Shown here piece after piece: positions 1 to 6,794 of a DNA stretch of 24,226 nt. The notes below the pieces were generated by a model that was not told where the DNA came from, ran no database searches, and saw nothing but the letters and a program-made list of their open reading frames with translations. Source of the DNA: an uncultured Eubacterium sp. (GTDB taxonomy: Bacteria; Bacillota; Clostridia; Lachnospirales; Lachnospiraceae); contig CALGGT010000086.1 of assembly GCA_937915825.1 (NCBI GenBank), positions 1 to 24,226 on the forward strand, read 5' to 3'. Numbering within the stretch: the stretch's first letter is position 1; each line of letters begins with the position of its first letter. The translations under genes and the position numbers were made by a program.

Positions 1-761
1 ACAACGGGCATACGTATTATTATGATAAAAATGGCATTCTCTTACGAAATCGTTGGAAAACCATTCAGGATCATACGTATTATTTTACAAAAGACGGAAC
101 CGCTGCTACCGGCAATACCCGGATCCAGGGAACCTATTATCTGTTCACCTCTTCCGGCTGTTTATACAATCCCACGAAAAAAGCCGTGGTTTCCATCCAG
201 GGTAACTTATTCCTGGTTGCACCGGATGGGAAAACGCTGAGCGGATATCATAAGGTTCAGGGGCATTATTACTATGCCTATCCCACCGGTCGTTTGGCGA
301 CCAATGAAAAAGTTTCCTACCTCCGCTTTAAGAAAAACGGCCAGGCAAAAAATGACCAAAAAGTAAAGGCAAAATTGGCCGCAAAGAAATTCATCAAAGA
401 ACATACCGATTCTTCCATGAATTCCTGGGATAAGTTATGTCGATGTTATCGATTGATCCTGACCGGTAATCATTTTGCTGCCGGATGGTTTCCTAAGGAT
501 GCCAAAAGTTCCCCCTGGCAGTACGAAGCGGCCGCTACCATGTTAAGCGACCCCGGGTTAGTTGGAAATTGTCATTTTATCGCTTCTTCCGTTGCCGCCG
601 TAGCAAAAGAATTAGGATATAAACCAACGATTTATACAACTCTGGGGGCCGGACATTCCTACGTCGTCGTAAAAGACACCTACTTCGATAATACCAAAGG
701 AACTGAATTCGTACGGACCACGGAAGAATACCCGGACCCGGATGAGTCATTTATTTACTAA
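1..761 (+). CDS. Cell-wall-binding repeat protein with C-terminal transglutaminase-like domain (5' end outside window)
   Basis: The frame is open from the left edge (first full codon at base 3) to a TAA at 759-761, so only the C-terminal part, about 252 residues, is seen. The first ~90 residues hold aromatic and glycine-rich repeats (TYYYDKNG, TYYFTKDGTAATG, GTYYLFTSSG, GHYYYAYPTGR), typical of choline/glucan-binding cell-wall repeats that anchor exported proteins. The last ~110 residues carry a transglutaminase/cysteine-protease-like core: GNCHFIASSVAAVAKELGY has the candidate nucleophilic Cys, AGHSYVVV the candidate His, and the Asp of DTYFD may complete the triad. The likely role is remodelling or cross-linking at the cell surface; the substrate is unknown. 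An internal ATG at base 186 lies inside the repeat region and is not taken as the start. The gene converges on the lipoprotein gene at 834. Confidence 0.8.
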   Translation, partial: NGHTYYYDKNGILLRNRWKTIQDHTYYFTKDGTAATGNTRIQGTYYLFTSSGCLYNPTKKAVVSIQGNLFLVAPDGKTLSGYHKVQGHYYYAYPTGRLATNEKVSYLRFKKNGQAKNDQKVKAKLAAKKFIKEHTDSSMNSWDKLCRCYRLILTGNHFAAGWFPKDAKSSPWQYEAAATMLSDPGLVGNCHFIASSVAAVAKELGYKPTIYTTLGAGHSYVVVKDTYFDNTKGTEFVRTTEEYPDPDESFIY

Positions 762-792
762 CAAAATCTATCTCTATGGTGATTATACAAGA

Positions 793-823
793 AAAATGAG
801 TCAAACTTGTGTTGACTCATTTT
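793..823. terminator. Bidirectional intrinsic terminator
   Basis: Perfect 12-bp arms AAAATGAGTCAA (793-804) and TTGACTCATTTT (812-823) flank a 7-base loop. T-rich sequence follows on the right, and A-rich sequence on the left serves the opposite strand. It lies between two convergent genes ending at 761 and 834, as expected for a shared terminator. Confidence 0.85.
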
Positions 824-833
824 ATTTTTGATC

Positions 834-1901
834 TTATGTTAACGCGTTCTTTAATACGTCCAGGTTTTCTTTCATCACGTTGTAATACGTGACGCCGGCT
901 TTTACATCCTCCGAGGTAGTCCCCTGCATGGAATCTAAGACCGCGATCTTTTGATCTTTGGTTTTTGTATTTTCTTTTATGGTATGGGCAATCTTTTGAT
1001 CACTGTTTTCCATGGTTAAGATGGTACCTAGCCCTAATTCATCCACTTTCCCGGATAAGGTAACAATGGTTTCAAATGTAGCTTCCACCTCAGCGCTGCA
1101 CCCGGCAAACGCCGCGTAATAATCCAAATCATAATCATCTGCCAAATATCGGAAGGGGAAACGATCTCCAAATAAGATTGCTTTTTGATTTCCGTCTTGA
1201 ACCGCCTTATTATATTCCTCATCCAACTGGGCTAATTTCTCATTGTACGCCTTTGCATTCTCTTCGTATTCCTCCTTATGAGCCGGATCCGTTTCAGAAA
1301 TCGCTGTTTGAATGGCTGTTACCAGGATTTTAGCATTTCTTAGAGATAGCCAGACATGCTCATCGTATTCTGCCTCCTCATCCGGCTCGGGGGAAGACTG
1401 GGCTTTCTCATCTTCTTGCAATCCCGGTTCTTCCTGCTGCGTGCCCTGGGGGACTTCTTCTTCCTTTACAAAGTCTCCTAAGGTCTCCATCAGATTCACA
1501 ACCTTTTGATCCGGATGCATGGACTCTTTCAATATATCCTCGACCCAGTCGTCGGATTCCCCTCCCACATAGATAAATACATCGCTGTTTACGATCGTAA
1601 GAATATCCTCCGTGGTAGGCTGATAGCTGTGGAGATCCACCCCATGATCGAAAAGCATGGTAATGTCCGCGTTTTCTGCCCTGTCCCCCAGGATTTCCTT
1701 TACCCAATCGTATTCCGGAAAGATCGTGGTCACAATGGTGATCTTCCCATCGTTCCCATCCTTTCCCGTCGTTCCAATATGTTCCTTCGAACCCGGGTTG
1801 TTCTGACAGGCGCAAAGCCCTAACACCATGAAAAATAGAAGGAATCGGGTGGTCGCTGCCATTATTTTTCGAATTCTTTGGATAGACTTTTTCTTTCTCA
1901 T
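834..1901 (-). CDS. Metal ABC transporter substrate-binding lipoprotein (ZnuA/cluster A-1 type)
   Basis: 355 residues. The N-terminus is basic, then hydrophobic (about 19-31), ending in the lipobox LCAC with Cys32 as the lipidated residue, so the protein should sit outside the membrane. Family features of cluster A-1 metal-binding proteins are visible: the TIFPEYDWVKEILG start of lobe 1, the ligand-type His91 in VDLHSYQP, and His182 in DEHVWLS. Where ZnuA usually has a third His, the protein reads GDRFPFRYL, so the metal site is not a textbook zinc site. Residues 146-180 form an acidic Glu/Asp/Pro/Gln-rich insert just before His182, where many zinc proteins carry a His-rich loop. No permease or ATPase gene lies next to it, so it is an orphan here. 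It has its own promoter and a Fur-type palindrome. The ligand could be Zn, Mn or Fe. Confidence 0.85.
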   Translation of the reverse strand: MRKKKSIQRIRKIMAATTRFLLFFMVLGLCACQNNPGSKEHIGTTGKDGNDGKITIVTTIFPEYDWVKEILGDRAENADITMLFDHGVDLHSYQPTTEDILTIVNSDVFIYVGGESDDWVEDILKESMHPDQKVVNLMETLGDFVKEEEVPQGTQQEEPGLQEDEKAQSSPEPDEEAEYDEHVWLSLRNAKILVTAIQTAISETDPAHKEEYEENAKAYNEKLAQLDEEYNKAVQDGNQKAILFGDRFPFRYLADDYDLDYYAAFAGCSAEVEATFETIVTLSGKVDELGLGTILTMENSDQKIAHTIKENTKTKDQKIAVLDSMQGTTSEDVKAGVTYYNVMKENLDVLKNALT

Positions 1902-1931
1902 CGAACTAGTTCCTCCGTCCTTTAACGCATT

Positions 1932-1960
1932 TTTAATTTGAAAATGATTTTCAAATTAAA
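1932..1960. promoter_or_regulatory. 29-bp perfect palindrome, probable Fur-family operator
   Basis: Two 14-bp arms match exactly around a central G at 1946. The core TGAAAATGATTTTCA is a 7-1-7 dyad matching 12 of 14 specified positions of the Fur-type consensus TGATAATNATTATCA. It fits the Bacillus Zur consensus less well. It begins at the last base of the -10 box of the lipoprotein promoter and covers the expected transcription start, the classic place for a repressor. Metal-dependent repression of the downstream lipoprotein gene is inferred. Confidence 0.8.
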
Positions 1961-1988
1961 TCATACACAACTTCGGACCCTTTGTCAA
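1960..1988 (-). promoter_or_regulatory. Promoter of the metal-binding lipoprotein gene
   Basis: On the minus strand, a consensus -35 TTGACA (1983-1988) is followed by a 17-base spacer and the -10 TATGAT (1960-1965). It starts within ten bases of the gshA stop codon, so the lipoprotein gene can be expressed apart from the upstream ligase genes. The palindrome overlaps its -10 end. Confidence 0.8.
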
Positions 1989-1996
1989 TGGAGAAA

Positions 1997-3283
1997 TCAT
2001 TTTTCCAGAATAAATTTCAATCCTTTCTTTACAAAATCGTCTTTAAAATCATGCTTTACCCGCTCGGCATAACGGACATCCGGTTCGGTTAATTTCTTAA
2101 ATTGATACGCCAAAGCTTCTTGCATGGAAGGATCGGCCACCCAGTCCACCTCCTGTAAGAATTCCTGCAATTCCTTTAAACAACGGATCCCCGCTTCCCG
2201 CAACGAAAGAATCTTCCCCTCTAAAGTGATCAGCTTCGTCTGATCAATATCATACCGGGCCGCATTTTTAAAATTCCGGATGGCAAAGATCTGTTTCTCC
2301 TTTCCAAGATGGGGGGCTTTCCGGACGGAATCGTACACCAACAGCAAATGGATCAACTGTAAATCCCTTTCATCCAGCCCTACGTAAGCATAGGGATTTA
2401 TGTCTATATTCCTCATTTCAATGTGATTGACGCCGGTTTTGTCCATTTCATCCAGGCTGTTCTCCCCCTTAGACTTTAAGCGAACGGGATAATACAACTC
2501 CGTTTGGCTGGAGATCAGTCCCTCTTCAATGTATCCCCGAATGTTGTCGGTGTATTCCTTCACGCTTTCATAGGATAAGATTGGCACAAAATGATTCCAA
2601 TATCCCAGATCACTGCAGCGGACGGAGGCCATTCCCAAAAAATCCGTCCCCTGTTCTCCCTGGTTTAAGAAGGAAGCGTCCAGCAGCGGGGAAGCCGACA
2701 AAAGAAGCGTGATCAGCCAGCCGTTATTTAACAGATTGGCCGCCAGGTTTAGATAACACTGGTCCCGGTATTCATCCAGGGATCTTCCTTCCGATTTCCC
2801 ATCTTTCCGGATCGCCTCGTAACTTGCCCGGATCAGATCCTCTCCATAGGAATAATTTACATGGATCCCGCTGAAGGTCATCTTATATTTTCCATAAACT
2901 TCCGATAAATAATTCCGATATTTGGTTTTATCCGAGAGAATGCCGGTAAATTGGGCGACCGGAATATCCTCCTCGTTTTTAATATAGGGGGGATTGGAAA
3001 ATTTCCATAAATATTCCCTGGGGGTAGACTCCTTCAGACGCTGCTCAACCACTTGCTCCCAATGGGTTAATTCCTGCATCACCGACGGAATATCCGGATT
3101 CACCCCGGTATTTACCTCCAGCTGATTCTCACTAAAATCACGAACGATCTGGGTGTGATCCGGAAAAGGATGAGGTGTATGGGCAAAATTTGCGGATGCG
3201 TCAATTCGCAACGATTCTTTCTCAATGCCCCAATTCCCCGAAAACAGAAGCGACTTCACTTCTGGATGATGATATGCTAGCAC
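1997..3283 (-). CDS. gshA: Glutamate-cysteine ligase, class I (GshA type)
   Basis: 428 residues. It is expected to join L-glutamate and L-cysteine through the gamma-carboxyl using ATP, giving gamma-glutamylcysteine in the cytoplasm. Signatures shared with GshA and the N-terminal half of GshF are GIEKESLRI (19-27; compare GLERETLRV in E. coli), RDFSENQLE (48-56), WKFSNPPYI (93-101) and FSGIHVNYS (137-145). It is shorter than E. coli GshA (about 518) and has no C-terminal ATP-grasp domain, so it is not a bifunctional GshF. The start is GTG at 3281-3283, chosen because AAGGAGGA lies a few bases upstream. This ribosome site directly follows the stop of the preceding ligase gene (12-base gap), so translation is probably coupled. 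No glutathione synthetase gene is present in the window. Confidence 0.9.
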   Translation of the reverse strand: MLAYHHPEVKSLLFSGNWGIEKESLRIDASANFAHTPHPFPDHTQIVRDFSENQLEVNTGVNPDIPSVMQELTHWEQVVEQRLKESTPREYLWKFSNPPYIKNEEDIPVAQFTGILSDKTKYRNYLSEVYGKYKMTFSGIHVNYSYGEDLIRASYEAIRKDGKSEGRSLDEYRDQCYLNLAANLLNNGWLITLLLSASPLLDASFLNQGEQGTDFLGMASVRCSDLGYWNHFVPILSYESVKEYTDNIRGYIEEGLISSQTELYYPVRLKSKGENSLDEMDKTGVNHIEMRNIDINPYAYVGLDERDLQLIHLLLVYDSVRKAPHLGKEKQIFAIRNFKNAARYDIDQTKLITLEGKILSLREAGIRCLKELQEFLQEVDWVADPSMQEALAYQFKKLTEPDVRYAERVKHDFKDDFVKKGLKFILEK

Positions 3284-3295
3284 AATGTCCTCCTT

Positions 3296-4681
3296 CTAAA
3301 TCTCCATCCTGGAATACTCTTCAACCATCTCCAACATGGATGTACCGTTTTGCAATTTTTCTTTCATGTCCTGGGCGGGAGAAGCGATCCGCTCGGCCCG
3401 GTCAAACACAGGCGTCAACAACCGTTCTTCTCCATATCCTCTTTTCAACAATCCCTCCTCAGCCAACGAAACCAAATGAATCAGCAATTGTCGCAAAGAG
3501 TCTTTGGAAATAAAGTCCGGGATCACCCCCCGGTTAAAAGATTTTCTTAATTCTTCCGGAGAAAAACCATGACCATACAGCACCGGACTTTCCCTTAAAT
3601 AATCCTCCAGTTCATCCACCTTCTCCGAAAGCCCCAGTTGAAATGCCACGCCGGATAAAGCTTCTCGCAACGGCTGGGTACACAAACTTCGATGTTCCAG
3701 GGTACCCCTGGCCGTTAAATCCTGATGTTTGTATGTTCGTAAATATTTTAGGTCCAGAACATCCGGAGAAAATATTACCTTATGGCAGGTTCCGTGATCA
3801 TACGACGTCCCTTCCACCTGATCTTTTTTGAAATAATCCGCCACCGGAATGGGATAAAAAAAGACATAGGTTCCATCCCGCTCGGTACAAAAAAGACTGG
3901 TGTATAAAAGATAGTCGATCATCTCTTCTTCGGTTTCCGGAATTTTCTGGTAAAAACCAACATTTCTGGGATTGATCCCATGGGCGGATCGTTCCCATAA
4001 CAAATCTCTTACCAGATTATAATCCGGTTCTTCCTCCCATAGAACGGAATTGGCAAATAACAGGGATTTTAACGGTTCCAATAGAGTAAACGCCCGGATC
4101 GTCCGGAACAGATCCTCCTTCTTAACATCCAATTGAACTTGAGAAGACGTGGCAAAGGTGCCAAATTCCGGGTAGGCATGAAGCCCCCATGGTTTCTTTC
4201 CGGGATCCGTCGAATGTAAATACCCCTCTAACATTTGGTAGCGAGGGGACGAGATATACGTTTTTTCACAATTCTTAGAAAAGGGATGGATCCCCATACC
4301 GGTAATGGTATGATCTTGTTGATTTAATTCATGAATAAAAAACCGGATGTAGATTTGAAACCGTTTTTGAACTTCACATAGATTTTTTTCTTTGCCAAAG
4401 GAAATTTCCAAGGTTTGATAACTGCAATCAAAGGAAAAAGAATCTCCGTTTTCTTCCTGTTCCGCCATAATGCAATCCTTGTAAGAATCCCATTGCAAAG
4501 GATTTAAGTGGAATGTTTCCACAGCCTTTTTAAAAACCTCTTTGCAAACCCGATGATCGGTTTTCTCCCCCTTTACATGAACAATGGGAAATTCCAACTC
4601 CACGCCAACATATACCTGATGATTGTTATCAAGGGGGCGGATGTATTTATCATACACAAGTTTTCGAACTGCCTCTTTCAT
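3296..4681 (-). CDS. GCS2 / EgtA-like glutamate-amine (cysteine) ligase
   Basis: 461 residues. It resembles the GCS2 group (plant-type GCL, actinobacterial EgtA, YbdK) rather than class I GshA. Supporting segments are VGVELEFPIV (25-34), ITGMGIHPF (126-134), SSQVQLDV (179-186; compare TxxVQVNLD in plant GCL and EgtA), FANSVLW (about 209-215) and LEHRSLCTQPL near residue 335. Known members join the gamma-carboxyl of glutamate to cysteine or another amine. The true acceptor here cannot be read from sequence. The ATG at 4679-4681 has GAGGTGA upstream. The gene lies 66 bases after the amidotransferase gene and 12 bases before gshA, so the three form one probable operon. Having a second ligase family beside gshA suggests the two do not use the same acceptor. 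Confidence 0.8.
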   Translation of the reverse strand: MKEAVRKLVYDKYIRPLDNNHQVYVGVELEFPIVHVKGEKTDHRVCKEVFKKAVETFHLNPLQWDSYKDCIMAEQEENGDSFSFDCSYQTLEISFGKEKNLCEVQKRFQIYIRFFIHELNQQDHTITGMGIHPFSKNCEKTYISSPRYQMLEGYLHSTDPGKKPWGLHAYPEFGTFATSSQVQLDVKKEDLFRTIRAFTLLEPLKSLLFANSVLWEEEPDYNLVRDLLWERSAHGINPRNVGFYQKIPETEEEMIDYLLYTSLFCTERDGTYVFFYPIPVADYFKKDQVEGTSYDHGTCHKVIFSPDVLDLKYLRTYKHQDLTARGTLEHRSLCTQPLREALSGVAFQLGLSEKVDELEDYLRESPVLYGHGFSPEELRKSFNRGVIPDFISKDSLRQLLIHLVSLAEEGLLKRGYGEERLLTPVFDRAERIASPAQDMKEKLQNGTSMLEMVEEYSRMEI

Positions 4682-4747
4682 TACGCATCACCTCAAGAAA
4701 GTTTATAACATGTATGTTCTTAATATGTATGTGATTCATACGAACTT

Positions 4748-5521
4748 TTACAATCCGGAATACGCCAGATACAACGCGCGAATGCTCTTTTCATCCGGTA
4801 TATATTCCGCGTTTTCTTCCTTCCCGGTAAAGACACAACTGCCTTTTTCGAAAGCCAAAAGTCTGGCAAAGGGAACGGTCTCCCAATTACCGTCATCCAA
4901 TGGTTTGGTTGAGAAGGTTACCCCCTCTTCGTCCTTTTTTTGATACAGGGATTCCTTAAAATTACTGTGAACATACAACAGATCCCCGTCATAGATCAAC
5001 AGATTCAACTTATTCTTCGGGCTCAATTCCCCTGCAATCCGCTCAAGAACCTGAAATCGTTCTTCTTTCGTTAAAGGACGGTTTTTCTCATGGATTGCTC
5101 GGTTGATCTCATGGATCAGATACAGATAGATCCGTTCACTGTCGGTAGACCCTTTTTGGAAAAATACATATTCTCCCAACGAATCTCCCTCGAAAATGGT
5201 TCCATTGTGAACCAGGGTCCACATTCTCCCGCTGTCATCGCAGCCCCAAAACGGATGGGAATTATGATATTCCTCGTATCCAATGGTGGCAAGACGTATA
5301 TGGGCCAATGCCTGAGGTGCCTCAATCTTTTTTTGTAAGATCGTTTTTAATTTTTCCGACCGATGGGCCGCTTCTTTTCCTTTTTCCACCCGTATCTGTT
5401 CCGGGGAGAAGGTCGCCAATCCCCATCCGTCCGGATTCTCATTGCTATGGGAGAAAAATTCTTCCAAATCCTTATTTAATCTTTTCTTCCTTATCCCGGA
5501 AAAACCGTATAATTCGCACAT
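4748..5521 (-). CDS. Class II glutamine amidotransferase-like hydrolase (EgtC/YafJ family)
   Basis: 257 residues. The N-terminus is MCELYGFSG, so Cys2 becomes the N-terminal nucleophile after Met removal, as in Ntn-type amidotransferases. Other conserved features are NPDGWGL (29-35), AHIRLATIGYEEYHNSHPF (73-91) and VHNGTI (104-109). There is no synthetase or sugar-isomerase domain, so it is a stand-alone hydrolase like EgtC, which removes a gamma-glutamyl group from an ergothioneine intermediate, or YafJ. Lying directly upstream of two glutamate-ligase genes, it probably acts on a gamma-glutamyl amide made by one of them (inference). The ATG at 5519-5521 has GGGGAGAG just upstream. Its leader contains tandem repeats and an inverted repeat. 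Confidence 0.82.
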   Translation of the reverse strand: MCELYGFSGIRKKRLNKDLEEFFSHSNENPDGWGLATFSPEQIRVEKGKEAAHRSEKLKTILQKKIEAPQALAHIRLATIGYEEYHNSHPFWGCDDSGRMWTLVHNGTIFEGDSLGEYVFFQKGSTDSERIYLYLIHEINRAIHEKNRPLTKEERFQVLERIAGELSPKNKLNLLIYDGDLLYVHSNFKESLYQKKDEEGVTFSTKPLDDGNWETVPFARLLAFEKGSCVFTGKEENAEYIPDEKSIRALYLAYSGL

Positions 5522-5568
5522 TCTCTCCCCATCCTTCCTCTATGTTTCATCCTCTTAAATCGAATTTT

Positions 5569-5616
5569 TTATCTGTTAGTTTATCTGTTATTTTATCTGA
5601 ATTTTTATCTAAGAAC
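5569..5616. repeat. Four tandem 12-bp repeats in the amidotransferase leader
   Basis: The unit is TTATCTGTTAGT; copies start at 5569, 5581, 5593 and 5605. The first two differ at one base, the third keeps TTATCTG and the fourth TTATCT. Read on the transcribed minus strand each copy gives AGATAA in an A-rich context, 50-100 bases before the start codon. Regularly spaced binding sites, slippage-generated repeats or an unstructured leader are all possible. Confidence 0.75.
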
Positions 5617-5674
5617 GGCACCAAAACGCCGATTCTTCGTAAACCTTTTAAGCCATGATGCGTTTGGTGCCGTT
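5614..5674. repeat. Interrupted inverted repeat between cysK and the amidotransferase gene
   Basis: The arms AACGGCACCAAAACG (5614-5628) and CGTTTGGTGCCGTT (5661-5674) pair over 14 bp with one bulged base. They enclose a 32-base loop. The left arm overlaps the last 12-bp repeat copy. The long loop and lack of a clean T run on the minus strand argue against a simple intrinsic terminator. It may be a processing or attenuation structure in the cysK-amidotransferase transcript. Confidence 0.65.
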
Positions 5675-5697
5675 GCATTCTCCATTTCCGGTATCGC

Positions 5698-5736
5698 AGT
5701 CTATATCTGCGACATTCGTCTGCAAGATTTGTCTGC
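5698..5736. repeat. Three degenerate 13-bp repeats just downstream of cysK
   Basis: Copies at 5698-5710, 5711-5723 and 5724-5736 each end in TCTGC; copies 2 and 3 end GTCTGC. They run up to within four bases of the cysK stop codon. The first copy overlaps a small hairpin, TCGCAG (5694-5699) with CTGCGA (5707-5712). The copies are short and imperfect. Confidence 0.5.
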
Positions 5737-5740
5737 GCTC

Positions 5741-6682
5741 TTACTCTTCACTTGCAAACAAAGGAGTGGATAAATAGCGATCTCCGGAATCCGGAAGCAA
5801 TACCACAATTTTTTTCCCTTTGTTTTCCGGACGGGACGCTAATATTTTCCCCGCTTTTAAAGCAGCACCGGAAGAAATTCCTACAAGAATTCCCTCGGAA
5901 ACGGCAAAGTCTTTCCCTTCCGCAAATGCGTCCTCGTTCTCGATCGCAAGAACTTCATCGTAAATTTGGGTATCCAATACCTCCGGCACAAAACCGGCAC
6001 CGATCCCCTGAATCTTATGAGATCCGGCGGTTCCCTTGGATAAAACCGGACTGCTGGCAGGCTCAACCGCAACGATCTGTACGTTGGGATTCTTTTCCTT
6101 TAGATATTTCCCAACGCCGGTTACCGTTCCACCGGTTCCGACGCCAGCCACGAAAATATCCACCTTTCCCTGGGTTTGATCCCAGATCTCAGGGCCTGTC
6201 GTCTCATAGTGCGCCTTGGGATTGGAAGGATTGATAAACTGGCCTAAGATCACCGATCCGGGAATCTCTTTTTGCAGCTCATCTGCCTTTTCAATGGCAC
6301 CTTTCATGCCCTTGGTTCCATCGGTTAAGACCAATTTGGCGCCATAGGCTTTTAATAGATTCCGTCTCTCAATGCTCATGGTCTCCGGTAAAGTAAAGAT
6401 TGCCTGATATCCTTTGGCAGCGGCCACGGCAGCAAGCCCAATCCCTGTATTTCCACTGGTCGGCTCAATAATGGTAGCTCCTTCTTTTAAAAGCCCCTTT
6501 GCTTCCGCGTCTTCAATCATTGCCTTCGCAATTCGATCTTTTACCGACCCCGCCGGGTTCAGGTATTCCAGCTTCGCAAATAACTTTGCTCCCTGTTCCT
6601 GTTCTTTTCCCGCGTAACGATTTAATGCTAACAAAGGTGTATTTCCTACTAATTCCAAACTATTCTGAATCGTATTTGCCAT
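5741..6682 (-). CDS. cysK: Cysteine synthase (O-acetylserine sulfhydrylase)
   Basis: 313 residues, the usual length for CysK. It is a PLP enzyme making L-cysteine from O-acetyl-L-serine and sulfide in the cytoplasm. Visible motifs are ELVGNTPLL (10-18), NPAGSVKDR (42-50) with Lys48 as the PLP Schiff-base lysine, PTSGNTG (74-80) binding substrate, the phosphate-binding GVGTGGTVTG, and SSGAA near the C-terminus. The ATG at 6680-6682 is preceded by AGGAGGGA at good spacing, and a promoter lies 57 bases further up. It is the first of four sulfur/glutamate genes on this strand and supplies the cysteine used by the downstream ligase. The 219-base gap to the next gene means cotranscription is possible but not shown. 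Confidence 0.95.
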   Translation of the reverse strand: MANTIQNSLELVGNTPLLALNRYAGKEQEQGAKLFAKLEYLNPAGSVKDRIAKAMIEDAEAKGLLKEGATIIEPTSGNTGIGLAAVAAAKGYQAIFTLPETMSIERRNLLKAYGAKLVLTDGTKGMKGAIEKADELQKEIPGSVILGQFINPSNPKAHYETTGPEIWDQTQGKVDIFVAGVGTGGTVTGVGKYLKEKNPNVQIVAVEPASSPVLSKGTAGSHKIQGIGAGFVPEVLDTQIYDEVLAIENEDAFAEGKDFAVSEGILVGISSGAALKAGKILASRPENKGKKIVVLLPDSGDRYLSTPLFASEE

Positions 6683-6738
6683 ATGGGTTCCCTCCTTGTT
6701 TGATCTTTGTATTGATCATTGTTTTTATCTTTACGTTT

Positions 6739-6767
6739 ATCTTACTCCCAACTTTTGTTCACGTCAA
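6739..6767 (-). promoter_or_regulatory. Promoter of cysK
   Basis: On the minus strand, -35 TTGACG (6762-6767), a 17-base spacer, then -10 TAAGAT (6739-6744). It sits in the 112-base gap between the MATE gene stop and the cysK start. No riboswitch or T-box fold was recognised in the short leader. Confidence 0.6.
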
Positions 6768-6794
6768 ATACTTGAATCAAATACCTCGTTATAG

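Noticed and set aside
22..240. 72-codon open frame at the left edge
   Set aside because: It overlaps, in another frame, the repeat-bearing end of the cell-wall protein, which has clear family repeats. It has no ribosome site or recognisable motif.
1408..1815. 135-codon minus-strand frame inside the metal lipoprotein gene
   Set aside because: It is a shadow of a well-supported gene on the same strand, with Gly/Arg-rich composition typical of an off-frame reading.
1997..5521. A complete ergothioneine or glutathione operon
   Set aside because: No egtB, egtD, egtE or gshB gene is present, and the context suggests an anaerobe.
5614..5674. Inverted repeat as an intrinsic terminator for cysK
   Set aside because: The loop is 32 bases and the following minus-strand sequence is A-rich, not a T run.
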